From Mercurialis annua (Eukaryota > Streptophyta > Magnoliopsida > Malpighiales > Euphorbiaceae), in the NCBI RefSeq assembly GCF_937616625.2, contig NC_065570.1, positions 6,210,001 through 6,274,000 on the forward strand: DNA of 64,000 nucleotides. Direction: 5' to 3'. Positions 23,101 to 33,810 of the stretch are shown piece by piece. How positions within the stretch are numbered: the first letter of the stretch is position 1; each line of letters begins with the position of its first letter. Position numbers and translations under genes: made by a program. A model generated the notes under the pieces. The model saw only the letters and a list, made by a program, of their open reading frames with translations. It was not told the DNA's origin and made no database searches.

Positions 23101-23818
23101 AAAAAGCCCAAAATTGTAATTTACTTATCAGCCCCGGATTTCAACGAAGGGCACCTCGATTGAAGTGACAGCTTGAATCAAAGTTTGAAAATTTTAAATC
23201 TTTTAAATTAACTAAACAAACAAAAAAAATCCATGTGGTCAAACAGACCTATCAAAATTGGTGTTTGACTCTAAATCTCTACCATCGGAATTTTCTCTGG
23301 ACGGAGAGATCAACGGTGGTAAACTATTCATCATGGTATCCACTGACATCAACAACATAGTATATATATTTTATTATTTTTTGTAATAATATATAGTTTA
23401 GATATTGTCAATAATTTATGTGTAGATTGTATAGTAGGTAATGACGGGAGTATATTCACGCGCTCTTTACGCGTGGGAGGAATTTTCCAACATCAGCAGA
23501 CAAATTGGAACAGTGGGACCGACTTCTGGGGAAGCTATTGCTCCACGGGCTTTATACTGTTGATCTGAGTGTGCACTTTCGTTAAAAATAGTTAAACAAA
23601 TCACATAATCCTACTCTCTTACTTCACTTTTCTTTTTCTTTTTTCTTTTCATTGAGACATATTTTCAAGTGTTAGTATGACTGTATCTGTGTTTTAAAAA
23701 CCGAATCGATGACGAACCGATAAGACAATTGATTCCTAGTTCAACCAGTCATCGGTTTAATCGGGTGAATAAATAGTGCATACAAATCAATTTTAAATAT
23801 GAATGAGGCTGTTAAAAT
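23101..23818. other. Less AT-rich intergenic DNA, no gene seen
   Basis: About 23270-23580 is GC-richer, with CACGCG and TTTACGCGTGGG words. No open frame with coding character crosses it. It may be an old promoter or a transposon remnant. Confidence 0.35.
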
Positions 23819-23828
23819 CTAACTAGTT

Positions 23829-23850
23829 ATTCATCAAAAAAAAAAAAAAA
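23829..23850 (+). mobile_element. Tail-only LINE insertion A, 22 bp
   Basis: The insert is ATTCATC followed by 15 A, between perfect 10-bp direct repeats CTAACTAGTT (23819-23828 and 23851-23860). The intact LINE of this window ends CATTCATC followed by A, so the insert equals the last seven bases plus poly(A) of that LINE type. It fits target-primed reverse transcription that stopped almost immediately. Confidence 0.75.
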
Positions 23851-23860
23851 CTAACTAGTT

Positions 23861-25211
23861 CAACCACCGACTCTATCATCATACATCTTAATGTGGAAAC
23901 GCAAAATCTTGCAACATTGACAATTGTCCATAACTATAACTTTACGTCGGAAACACTATGAAACATACATCACTCACTAGATATTTACATAACAACAGGA
24001 CAAGGTATTTAAGTTTTCCTCTTTAACAATTTCTCGTTCTCCGACAATGATATCTTATCAAGTAATATGTACCTTGATAAGCCATATGACAGAAAATTTA
24101 TGCAATCAAATTTTTCAATTTCAGATTTTATAATACTATATCTAAAAATTTCTCGATAATAAAATCCCAATTCCGAACAAAGACTCAAATGCAACTTGCT
24201 GTTAATGTAGCAAAAATAAACATAAATTGATGAAAAATAATTAAACTATAATAAAATAAAATAAAAACAATCAAACCGATACAATATATACGTGGATCAA
24301 CAAATTGCACGCGTCCACGTGCAAAGAAATGGATAGTTTACCAATATCAAATTACGTGATTACCCGAGAATAATTATAGATTGTTTTAACGCCCAAATTC
24401 AATCACCATAAAAAAGTTTAGTCAACTCGGAACAATCAACCAAATAATGTTAGGTGCAACTATTTTGTCTTAGATCCTATTTAAAAAAAAAAACTTTAAA
24501 AGAACATAGGATGGGTATTTACAGACTAAAAAATGATTGCAAAAGATTTTAGGTTCACAGAACACCATGGCCACGGTTGCTTCCAAACAATTAATACCTC
24601 AATGCAACTTGATCATGCTTCATTACGACCGTAGTGCTATCCATAGCTAGTTTTATATCTTTTTTTTTTAAATTTAGACATCTAACTTGAAATCACATTT
24701 ATATAATTAGAATTATAGGTATAATTCCAACAATGCTATTTAGTATGGCTCTATAATTTATTTAGTTTGTTTGGAAAAACACATACTTGAGTTTTTGTAC
24801 TTGTCCATCCTTTGTCATTGAAACTCTATATTTTTATGTGTTAATATCGAATCTATACGTTTAATTTTAAAGACATCAGATCCCTCCATCAAATAAATAA
24901 TGTATGCTTCACGCGTCGTTGTTGCGACTGAAATAAACAAGTTATTCATTGTTCTACTTAAATTTTATTATAATTAAGTTCATACACTTTTATTTTTATT
25001 GATATTACGTCTTTCAATCGTTACCATTAACACTTTTTATGATTGAAAGATTGATATCTATAAACTTAAAAATATAAGAACTCAACTCAATGTCGATAAA
25101 TAAAAATGTGTGAATCTAATGCCGAAAACAAGACAAGTATGGAGACCCAAAAATAGGTTATATTTTTTTCTTGTTTCTTGTATGTAAAATACTACTACTC
25201 CTTAAATTAAT
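23861..25211. other. AT-rich intergenic DNA
   Basis: No gene or bordered element recognised. Confidence 0.4.
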
Positions 25212-26000
25212 GGCCTAATATCTCAAAAAACCTGACCTTTTAACTCATTTTCGGTCCTATCCCGACGTTGAAAGTTCACCAATTTTACCCTGTTCTGCAT
25301 TTTTGTGTTTCAATTGTACCTTGAAATATTAAAGACGTCTTTTTCATTTGAAAAAAAAATTCAAAAACGTTCTCCATGTCTAGCATATATTAATTGTATG
25401 TGTTTAAAATTTATTTAGATTTTATCAGAAAACAAACCCAAAGAACGGAAACTAATTGAATTGGATTGTAAAATTACAAATCAAAGAGTAAATGTAAAGC
25501 TATTCCTCTATTTATACACACTGCTGAAAAACGATTTCTAAAGAATGTTAAACACACAATGAAGCATGTATGGGTTTGATGAGCTGGCTTTAATGAGCTG
25601 GCTACGAGCTGTCTCTGAGCTAGATGGCTATGAGCTGTCTCTGAGCTGGAATTCCGGTGGTGGAAGTGTTGGAGCAGCGGTAGCACTGGTGTGATAATCA
25701 GCTGATGCAGGCAATAATGCATATCCTCTGTTACCCCCCCCTCAAGCTGGCGCATATGTATCTAATATGCCCAGCTTGAAGAAGAAACACCTTTGGCGCT
25801 GGTGTGGCAATCAGCTGAAGCAGGCAACAATGCATATCCTCTGTTTCAATACTTCCTTTGCACATATATACATCAATGGAGAGACTAGCTTGTGATGAAT
25901 TAAGAATGGAGCTGTCACTTTTGATAGCAGCAACTTTACTATGACCATAATTGATGACAGTAGCTGTTTTATTTTTCCCAAAATGACGAGCTTTGTAACT

Positions 26001-27678
26001 TGTTGGCAAATAATCGCAAGTGTACGATATCGCGCAAGTAATATAACTTGGAAGACCAAGTATCGATCCCACAGAGACAATGGACTTAATCACTAATTTC
26101 AAATATTCTTTAATCGGCTAGCTAGAAAAATCAATAGGGTTTTGTAATTTAATTAAACTAATATAAACTGAAAACAAATAATAAAATAGGGTTTAAAACA
26201 ATAAGATTAAAAAGTTCAAGGATTGATAATCCCAAATAAATAAGTAAAATTATGGAATAGGATTTTTTAGTGATTTTATCGCGAATCGAGCTATTCTAAA
26301 GCACCGAATCCCGCCCTCTCAAGCCTCAAAGATCCGAATAAAATCACAACCTAATTAACTAACCAATTATTAACTCGCTCTCACGATATTAAAACTGAAT
26401 TAAATAATCAAATTATAATTATGAAGCAAACTCAACGACTACCTAAATTCCAACCCGCTCTCACGGCGTTTTTCTCTAAGTTCTTAATTATCCATGTCTA
26501 TTTAATTAACAATCTCTCAATTAGTTAACTAAACACAAACTCATGAACTAAGTAGCTAATTTAATCCAAGCAATAAGATTAATAATTAAGACACGAATTA
26601 ACACTAATCCATCCAATCCAAATAATTAATAATTTATAAGTTCATATCAACCCTCGAACAAGGGTTTTAGTTACACATATTAAAACTGAAACAAAACAAG
26701 AAGGATGATGAAGAAGAAAGCATAATTAAACAATAAATACCGGAGTTGTCAATTTCGGAAAGAATCGTCTTGATTAAGCTTGAAATCTTCAACAATCGTC
26801 TTGCAGAAACTGATTATAAACTACTTATAAACTGCTGGAAAAAACTAAACTAAAAGCTATTTAATAAAAACTAAATTATAACTACTCTAATCTAAATTAT
26901 TCTACATTATTCTACATGTTAAATTGAGGCTAATACAAGGTCTTTATATAGTAGGAGGAGTTCCGGAGTCTTCTAATTCGTATTGCAAATCAATTTGTAA
27001 TAGGAGTTGTAATTGTGAGTTGAGGAAGAATTTCAGTCCAAATCAAATCCTGAAGCATGCGTGTTTTACTCTTGTCTCGTTCGAGAAGCCCTTGGTTCCG
27101 TTCGAGACACAGCCAATTTTCACATGGTCTCGAACGGGAAGCCCTTTGTTCCGTTCGAGACACAGCCAATTTTCACATGGTCTCGAACGGGAACGTAGGT
27201 TACGTTCGAAAAACTTGTAACCGAGAGCAAAGCTCTCGTTCGGGACACTCTTTCCCGTTCGAGACACAATTTCAGCTGCGAAACTACTAACTTCAAAACT
27301 TCATAACTCGATGTAGAAAACTCCAAATGAGTCGGTTCTTGAACCGCTGGAAAGCTTAGGATGTCTACTTTATTTCTTATGAAGAACATAAAGTCATTTG
27401 AAGTCATTATCTGCTCCAAAATTGCCAATGAATGCGCCGGGGTCAGATTTTCATGTGTGCAAATGTGCTTTCTTCATTCCCAAGCTTCACGACCTCGATC
27501 TAATCCACGATTTATACTCTTTATTGCTCAAAATGCTCCATAATCACTAAATAATCCTTGAAACACTAACACACACCATAAAGCATAAAAATACTAAATA
27601 ATGTATGCATAATACGATAAAAGTGATTAAATACGCTTAGAAACGACTCGGAATATAGGAGTAATTTTACTCCTATCA
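26001..27678 (-). repeat. 3' LTR of the Athila-like element
   Basis: 1678 bp; on the element strand it begins TGATAGGAG and ends CCAACA. It differs from the partner at 30681-32358 at only two positions I could find (26460 and 26748). It contains two tandem 53-bp units at about 27095-27200, built around CCGTTCGAGAC and its inverse GTCTCGAACGG. Confidence 0.95.
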
Positions 27679-29477
27679 AACATCCTCACACTTACCCTTT
27701 GCTTGTCCTCAAGCAAGAAATAAATCTTACTCTACAAAATATGTTAGAAAAACTTGGCACAAATCTTAAAAATATATCAATAATAGAAATCCCCAACCCT
27801 ATGAATAATATGAAAAACAACCTTCTAAAACCAACAACTAAATAGTGATGCAATCAAATAACAATAATAATTTTATGACATAATTCAATATAACAACGGT
27901 TACTAACTCATTAGTACAAGGTCAAATTGAATCACACTTCAAGCTTCACTATCACTTGCGGGACATGGAAAATAATCAATTTCTCACTTAGACAAATCAT
28001 AGCACAATTTAGTAAAAACTAAGCTAATGGCATCAATATTTCAACAAGTAGGGTATATAACAAAGAAAGCTCACAATTGAAAACATGAATACTCACCATA
28101 AGCTTGCTCATAGTCCCGGACTCCGCTACTTGATTCGGTAATCAACAAAAATCATATGGTCTTTTATTGGGTTGTAATGTGGCTAAGGTAAAGGGTAGGT
28201 AAAAAGGTTAAACAAAGGCTAATTATCAACTTAATAAACTATTTATTACTACTATTAACTTCTAGGTTGATCTAACTCCGGTTTTGCGTTTATGTGAACT
28301 TTTAACTTTCTTTTCTTTTTGAATTACGCTCTACTCATTGCTTTTTGCAATCTCAGAATTTTTCTTCTTTTTGAGATTTTACTTGCAAATTTCTATCTCT
28401 TTTTTTTTCAATCTTTTTCAAGGCGTAAACTCTATCTTTTTAAGCACAATGTAGTTCACTTTCTCTTTTCACTAATCTCGAGTTATTAATCACCTATATT
28501 CATCATAGTCATAACAAATAATATATAAAGTCGATAAGGTAAACAAAAGAGGTAAAGCATAGAACGGTAAAGGGTAAAATACGGTAAAAACAATAAAAAG
28601 GTTTAAGGCTCAAATTGGTGTAATCTAAGGGATAAAGGGTAGTCTATTTAAGTGGTCTAAAAGAAAGGTTATACCTAATTGCCATAATCATCTAATTGTT
28701 GAAAACTCAATCGTGTAACTTTAAACGGACACCGAGCAAGTTCTAGGAATAAAACATGAAATCAACACTCACAACAAGAAAATTAAGCTCAAAACTCTCA
28801 AAAGTGTGTAGTGTTATGCCATAAACTCAATTCCTACAAAAATTATGCTACTTATGCCAAAAGTTAAAAACGACTATAAAAATAAACAATCAACATGTCA
28901 TGAATCCGCATCAAGTTATTCAATTATGTTTCAACGATTTGAACAAGTCTAAATTTTGAATTCACCCTTATTTCATCGGATTATGTCAACGAATTATTAA
29001 GTCATTAAGCAAGCATCGCTTATCAATTGTCGAATTAAGAAATCGCGTTCATACATTCATCGATTCAGGGAAATCTAAAATTGACAAATCAAAGATAACA
29101 CCAAATCAACTAACACTTTTTTTCATACTTTTAAGACAAAGATTAAAGCGATACAAGGCATTGTAATAAACTACGACTATCCTAAAACACCCTAATACAA
29201 TCTACTAAAGCATGAAAACACAAGAAAAACAAACTAAAAAAAAAACTAAACCTAAGAAAACATAAATAAACAAACAATAATAAATAAATAAAAATCCTAA
29301 CTAAATGATATGTTTTTCCCCCATCCTCACACTATTTCATGCAATGTCCTCAGTGTAATGAAATAAAAAAAAATTGAAAAACATGAGTGTAAGATGAAAG
29401 GAAAATAATACCTCTTGGGATTGCCTCCCAAGTGCGCTTTAGTTAGAGTCTAAAGCTAGACTCTTCGCGTAAGGTTG
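27679..29477 (-). other. Non-coding interior of the Athila-like element
   Basis: No open frame longer than 60 codons is seen on either strand. A purine-rich AAGTGTGAGGATGTT (complement of 27693-27679) abuts the 3' LTR and probably serves as the polypurine tract. A related word, complement of CCCCATCCTCACACT, recurs near 29320. Confidence 0.6.
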
Positions 29478-30515
29478 CTAAAAATACAACCTAACATGAG
29501 GAAGCCGTCTTGGTAGTATCTTCTTCCTCTTTTTCCTTGTTGGCTCCTTCAAATAAAACTCGGATGATATAGAGTATGCTTGTACTCTATAGTAGGGAAC
29601 ATGAGGAGTATGAAGCATATTCATATATTTAGTATTATTTCCATCATACTCGGAATCAAACCCTTCTAAGAATGGATCTTTAAAATCAAAGGTTTTATTA
29701 AATTCCTTGTAGAGTACCGTAATACCAAATTGCTCTCCACTTTCATTATTTAAGCTCATGGGTGTTGTAACTGGGTGGAAAATCGGAGTTTCAAGTTCGC
29801 CATCCTCACACTGTTCTTTTTCGACCTCTACATGTACCTTTATTGGATGATGTCCAACTAAAGCATTGACATATGGAGTTTCAGCCATCTCATCGTCACT
29901 ATTGATCGGCACATCGTCAACTTGAACCACCTTCGTAACATATGGACTGTCAAGTGATTTTCCGCTTCGAAGCTCAATTACTTTTACTTGCTCTTTTAGA
30001 TTTGATTCTGTTGTAGATGGTAGACCATCTTGAGCTATATTTTGAATCAAAATAGCCAATTGAGAAATTTGCGTCTCAAGACGGTGGTTGACCGCGGCTT
30101 GATTTTGGAAACCGATTCTCATCTCCTCAATGAATTCGTCAATCTTGCTTCCTTCATCCACATTCCAATTTTGCTGAAAATCCGGTGATTGTTGTGGTTC
30201 ATTATCAAAGTTGGAATTGAAATCCCATTCGTTTTGATGTGGGTGATAACTTGAATTAAAGTTCAAATTTTCATTGAAGTTCTCCCAAGTATCGTTCCAA
30301 CCATAAGTTTCACTAGCTTGCCATTGATCACCCATATAGTTGGCATGTCCATTCCAATCTGGATAGAGCGCATGACACTCGGCTCGAATATGACCAAAAT
30401 CCCCACAAATTTCACTGTTATACTGAAAATTTTGGTACTGCATATAATTTTGATTCCATGCCATTACTCTTTCCAAAATAGGTACACCAAAAACAAATTG
30501 AGGAAAAACCAACAA
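29478..30515 (-). CDS. Gag-like protein fragment of the Athila-like element
   Basis: 345-residue frame; the natural start may be the internal Met before AWNQNYMQYQ. Residues near 36-50 resemble a CCHC zinc knuckle, but the first Cys is Ser (SEICGDFGHIRAEC), one base from a Cys codon. A long Asn/Gln/Trp-rich stretch follows, then a helix with LETQISQLAILIQNIAQ and the LRSGKSL motif seen in Athila-type Gag C-termini. The N-terminal capsid domain is missing and no protease follows. It is probably not a functional Gag; intact partner proteins would have to mobilise the element. The open frame itself may simply reflect recent copying from such a template. Confidence 0.75.
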   Translation of the reverse strand: MLVFPQFVFGVPILERVMAWNQNYMQYQNFQYNSEICGDFGHIRAECHALYPDWNGHANYMGDQWQASETYGWNDTWENFNENLNFNSSYHPHQNEWDFNSNFDNEPQQSPDFQQNWNVDEGSKIDEFIEEMRIGFQNQAAVNHRLETQISQLAILIQNIAQDGLPSTTESNLKEQVKVIELRSGKSLDSPYVTKVVQVDDVPINSDDEMAETPYVNALVGHHPIKVHVEVEKEQCEDGELETPIFHPVTTPMSLNNESGEQFGITVLYKEFNKTFDFKDPFLEGFDSEYDGNNTKYMNMLHTPHVPYYRVQAYSISSEFYLKEPTRKKRKKILPRRLPHVRLYF

Positions 30516-30680
30516 ATATCACATTTCCTGCACACCCAAAAACAAGAACACCCCACGTAAAATCCAATAAATACAAAAAAATAAAAATAAAAAACAGAAA
30601 ATAAAAGCTAACACAATCAAGAATATAATACTCTTAATTTATTAAGTACGCAATTGTCCCCGGCAACGGCGCCAAAAACT

Positions 30681-32358
30681 TGTTGGCAAATAATCGCAAG
30701 TGTACGATATCGCGCAAGTAATATAACTTGGAAGACCAAGTATCGATCCCACAGAGACAATGGACTTAATCACTAATTTCAAATATTCTTTAATCGGCTA
30801 GCTAGAAAAATCAATAGGGTTTTGTAATTTAATTAAACTAATATAAACTGAAAACAAATAATAAAATAGGGTTTAAAACAATAAGATTAAAAAGTTCAAG
30901 GATTGATAATCCCAAATAAATAAGTAAAATTATGGAATAGGATTTTTTAGTGATTTTATCGCGAATCGAGCTATTCTAAAGCACCGAATCCCGCCCTCTC
31001 AAGCCTCAAAGATCCGAATAAAATCACAACCTAATTAACTAACCAATTATTAACTCGCTCTCACGATATTAAAACTGAATTAAATAATCAAATTATAATT
31101 ATGAAGCAAACTCAACGACTACCTAAATTCCAACCCGCTATCACGGCGTTTTTCTCTAAGTTCTTAATTATCCATGTCTATTTAATTAACAATCTCTCAA
31201 TTAGTTAACTAAACACAAACTCATGAACTAAGTAGCTAATTTAATCCAAGCAATAAGATTAATAATTAAGACACGAATTAACACTAATCCATCCAATCCA
31301 AATAATTAATAATTTATAAGTTCATATCAACCCTCGAACAAGGGTTTTAGTTACACATATTAAAACTGAAACAAAACAAGAAGGATGATGAAGAAGAAAG
31401 CATAATTAAACAATAAATACCGGAGTTTTCAATTTCGGAAAGAATCGTCTTGATTAAGCTTGAAATCTTCAACAATCGTCTTGCAGAAACTGATTATAAA
31501 CTACTTATAAACTGCTGGAAAAAACTAAACTAAAAGCTATTTAATAAAAACTAAATTATAACTACTCTAATCTAAATTATTCTACATTATTCTACATGTT
31601 AAATTGAGGCTAATACAAGGTCTTTATATAGTAGGAGGAGTTCCGGAGTCTTCTAATTCGTATTGCAAATCAATTTGTAATAGGAGTTGTAATTGTGAGT
31701 TGAGGAAGAATTTCAGTCCAAATCAAATCCTGAAGCATGCGTGTTTTACTCTTGTCTCGTTCGAGAAGCCCTTGGTTCCGTTCGAGACACAGCCAATTTT
31801 CACATGGTCTCGAACGGGAAGCCCTTTGTTCCGTTCGAGACACAGCCAATTTTCACATGGTCTCGAACGGGAACGTAGGTTACGTTCGAAAAACTTGTAA
31901 CCGAGAGCAAAGCTCTCGTTCGGGACACTCTTTCCCGTTCGAGACACAATTTCAGCTGCGAAACTACTAACTTCAAAACTTCATAACTCGATGTAGAAAA
32001 CTCCAAATGAGTCGGTTCTTGAACCGCTGGAAAGCTTAGGATGTCTACTTTATTTCTTATGAAGAACATAAAGTCATTTGAAGTCATTATCTGCTCCAAA
32101 ATTGCCAATGAATGCGCCGGGGTCAGATTTTCATGTGTGCAAATGTGCTTTCTTCATTCCCAAGCTTCACGACCTCGATCTAATCCACGATTTATACTCT
32201 TTATTGCTCAAAATGCTCCATAATCACTAAATAATCCTTGAAACACTAACACACACCATAAAGCATAAAAATACTAAATAATGTATGCATAATACGATAA
32301 AAGTGATTAAATACGCTTAGAAACGACTCGGAATATAGGAGTAATTTTACTCCTATCA
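30681..32358 (-). repeat. 5' LTR of the Athila-like element
   Basis: The partner of 26001-27678, same length and orientation, with two mismatches found. On the minus strand it would carry the promoter for the element. The primer-binding site lies six bases beyond its inner edge. Confidence 0.95.
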
Positions 32359-32363
32359 TAACT

Positions 32364-33239
32364 CAATCTATATTCTGCTTCTCCATTGACAATGGCAGCA
32401 GCTGAATCATCACACGGTTGCACATGGAGTCCTCAAGATTTAAAAGACAATCACAACAACTCTCTTAATTTGTACCAAATTGATGGCACATTCATCCTAA
32501 CAGCTTTAGTAGTACCATTCATTACAGCTCCACTAACAGAATGAAGCTTTGGAAACCACATATGATGCACTCAATTCCCAAACTATTATTCAAATGGATT
32601 CTTTGCGATAACCATTGAGGAATTTTATCAAACATGTAGTGACCAGAACTTCTGGACTTTCTTCAACAAGTGTTCTGAATTTGATTGAAAAGAACCTGAG
32701 GTTGAGCCGATAGTAATGAGATGAATAAAACTTAATAAACCTTGAAAATCATGACATCTGCATAGGAGAATGTTGTTCATAATTCTTCTGAACTGGCATA
32801 GAAACTCAAATCACCGATATCGATTGAAAGGCACATGAACTGAAATCTGAAATTAAACCTTGAAATCATCGATAAGAAACGATGAAAATAAACTGAAATT
32901 ATTGATGCAATGATTCAAAGGAGATACTGAAATTTAATCACAGATGAACTGAAACCGAAACTGAAATTGAAACTGAGTCACCGATAGCGATGCTCACAAA
33001 CAGAAACCGAGTCATCGATAGCGATGCTCGTAAACTGAAATTAAACTCAATCCGGATCGCTGGGGCTGGACATCCAAATCGATACAATGGAGAAGAAACA
33101 AATCAATAAATCTGAAATCACGGAACTGCTGGGACTGGACATCCAGTACAGTTAACCGGAGAAGAAACACTCAATCTGAAACGCGGCGGCAACACCGGTG
33201 GCAACGCCATCTTCCGGGCTCGGACCCGCTCTGATACCA
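32364..33239 (-). other. 5' interior of the copia-type element
   Basis: It starts at the primer-binding site, then on the minus strand a short frame begins ATGGCGTTGCCACCGGTG and stops after 31 codons. The rest carries direct repeats of CATCGATAGCGATGCTC-like words (about 32970-33035) and GCTGGGACTGGACATCCA-like words (33060-33150). No retrotransposon protein domain is seen. Confidence 0.6.
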
Positions 33240-33810
33240 TATCAGAAAACAAACTTAAAGAACGGAAACTAATTGAATTGGATTGTAAAATTACAAATCA
33301 AAGAGTAAATGTAAAGCTATTCCTCTATTTATACACACTGCTGAAAAACGATTTCTAGAGAATGTTAAACACACAATGAAGCATGTATGGGTTTGATGAG
33401 CTGGCTACGAGCTGTCTCTGAGCTGGATGGCTATGAGCTGTCTCTGAGCTGGATTTCCGGTGGTGGAAGTGTTGGAGCAGCGGTAGCACTGGTGTGATAA
33501 TCAGCTGATGCAGGCAATAATGCATATCCTCTGTTAGATTTAGTTAAACTAATTAAGAATTTAAATTAGTTTTAAATTGATTATGATTTTTAGTTATTTT
33601 CTTTTTAAAATAAAGGATTTATTTGAATTTTTTTATATGAAAATAAATTTTATTTTATCTTTAGATTTGGTTAATTGAATGATTTCATCATTTAAGTAAA
33701 CAAATTGACAAAAATTAAAAAATTTAGGGTACAATTGAAACAATAAAATGAGAAATAGGGTAAAATTAACCAGTTTTCAACGTCAGGGTAGAATTGAAAA
33801 GGGGCTAAAA

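Larger units (their letters stand above)
26001..32358 (-). mobile_element. Young Athila-like (Ty3/gypsy) non-autonomous LTR retrotransposon
   Basis: Two 1678-bp LTRs (26001-27678 and 30681-32358) with TG...CA ends and a perfect 5-bp target duplication TAACT (25996-26000 and 32359-32363). On the minus strand the 5' LTR is at the right. Six bases after it comes a primer-binding site TGGCGCCGTTGCCGGGGA (30674-30657), complementary to the 3' end of tRNA-Asp as in Athila/Tat elements. The interior (3.0 kb) holds one gag-like frame and then about 1.8 kb without coding sequence; protease, RT, RNase H and integrase are absent. Two differences in 1678 LTR positions mean a very recent insertion. It sits inside the copia-type element. 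Confidence 0.93.
25423..33536 (-). mobile_element. Copia-type non-autonomous LTR retrotransposon, interrupted
   Basis: LTRs at 25423-25733 (311 bp) and 33240-33536 (297 bp) face the same way and differ by about five substitutions and a 14-base duplication. The flanking 5-bp duplication GATTT is perfect (25418-25422 and 33537-33541). On the minus strand the right LTR is the 5' LTR. A primer-binding site TGGTATCAGAGC (33239-33228), complementary to initiator tRNA-Met, follows directly. A polypurine tract (complement of CCCCCCCCTCAAGCTGG, 25734-25750) precedes the 3' LTR. The LTR ends are TA...TA rather than TG...CA. The internal part, once the nested element is removed, is about 1.1 kb with no gag, protease, integrase or RT, so it depends on a partner. 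Confidence 0.85.

Noticed and set aside
27043..27543. Several 60-102 codon frames in both Athila-like LTRs
   Set aside because: They occur identically in both LTRs on both strands and arise from the 53-bp repeats; LTRs are non-coding here.
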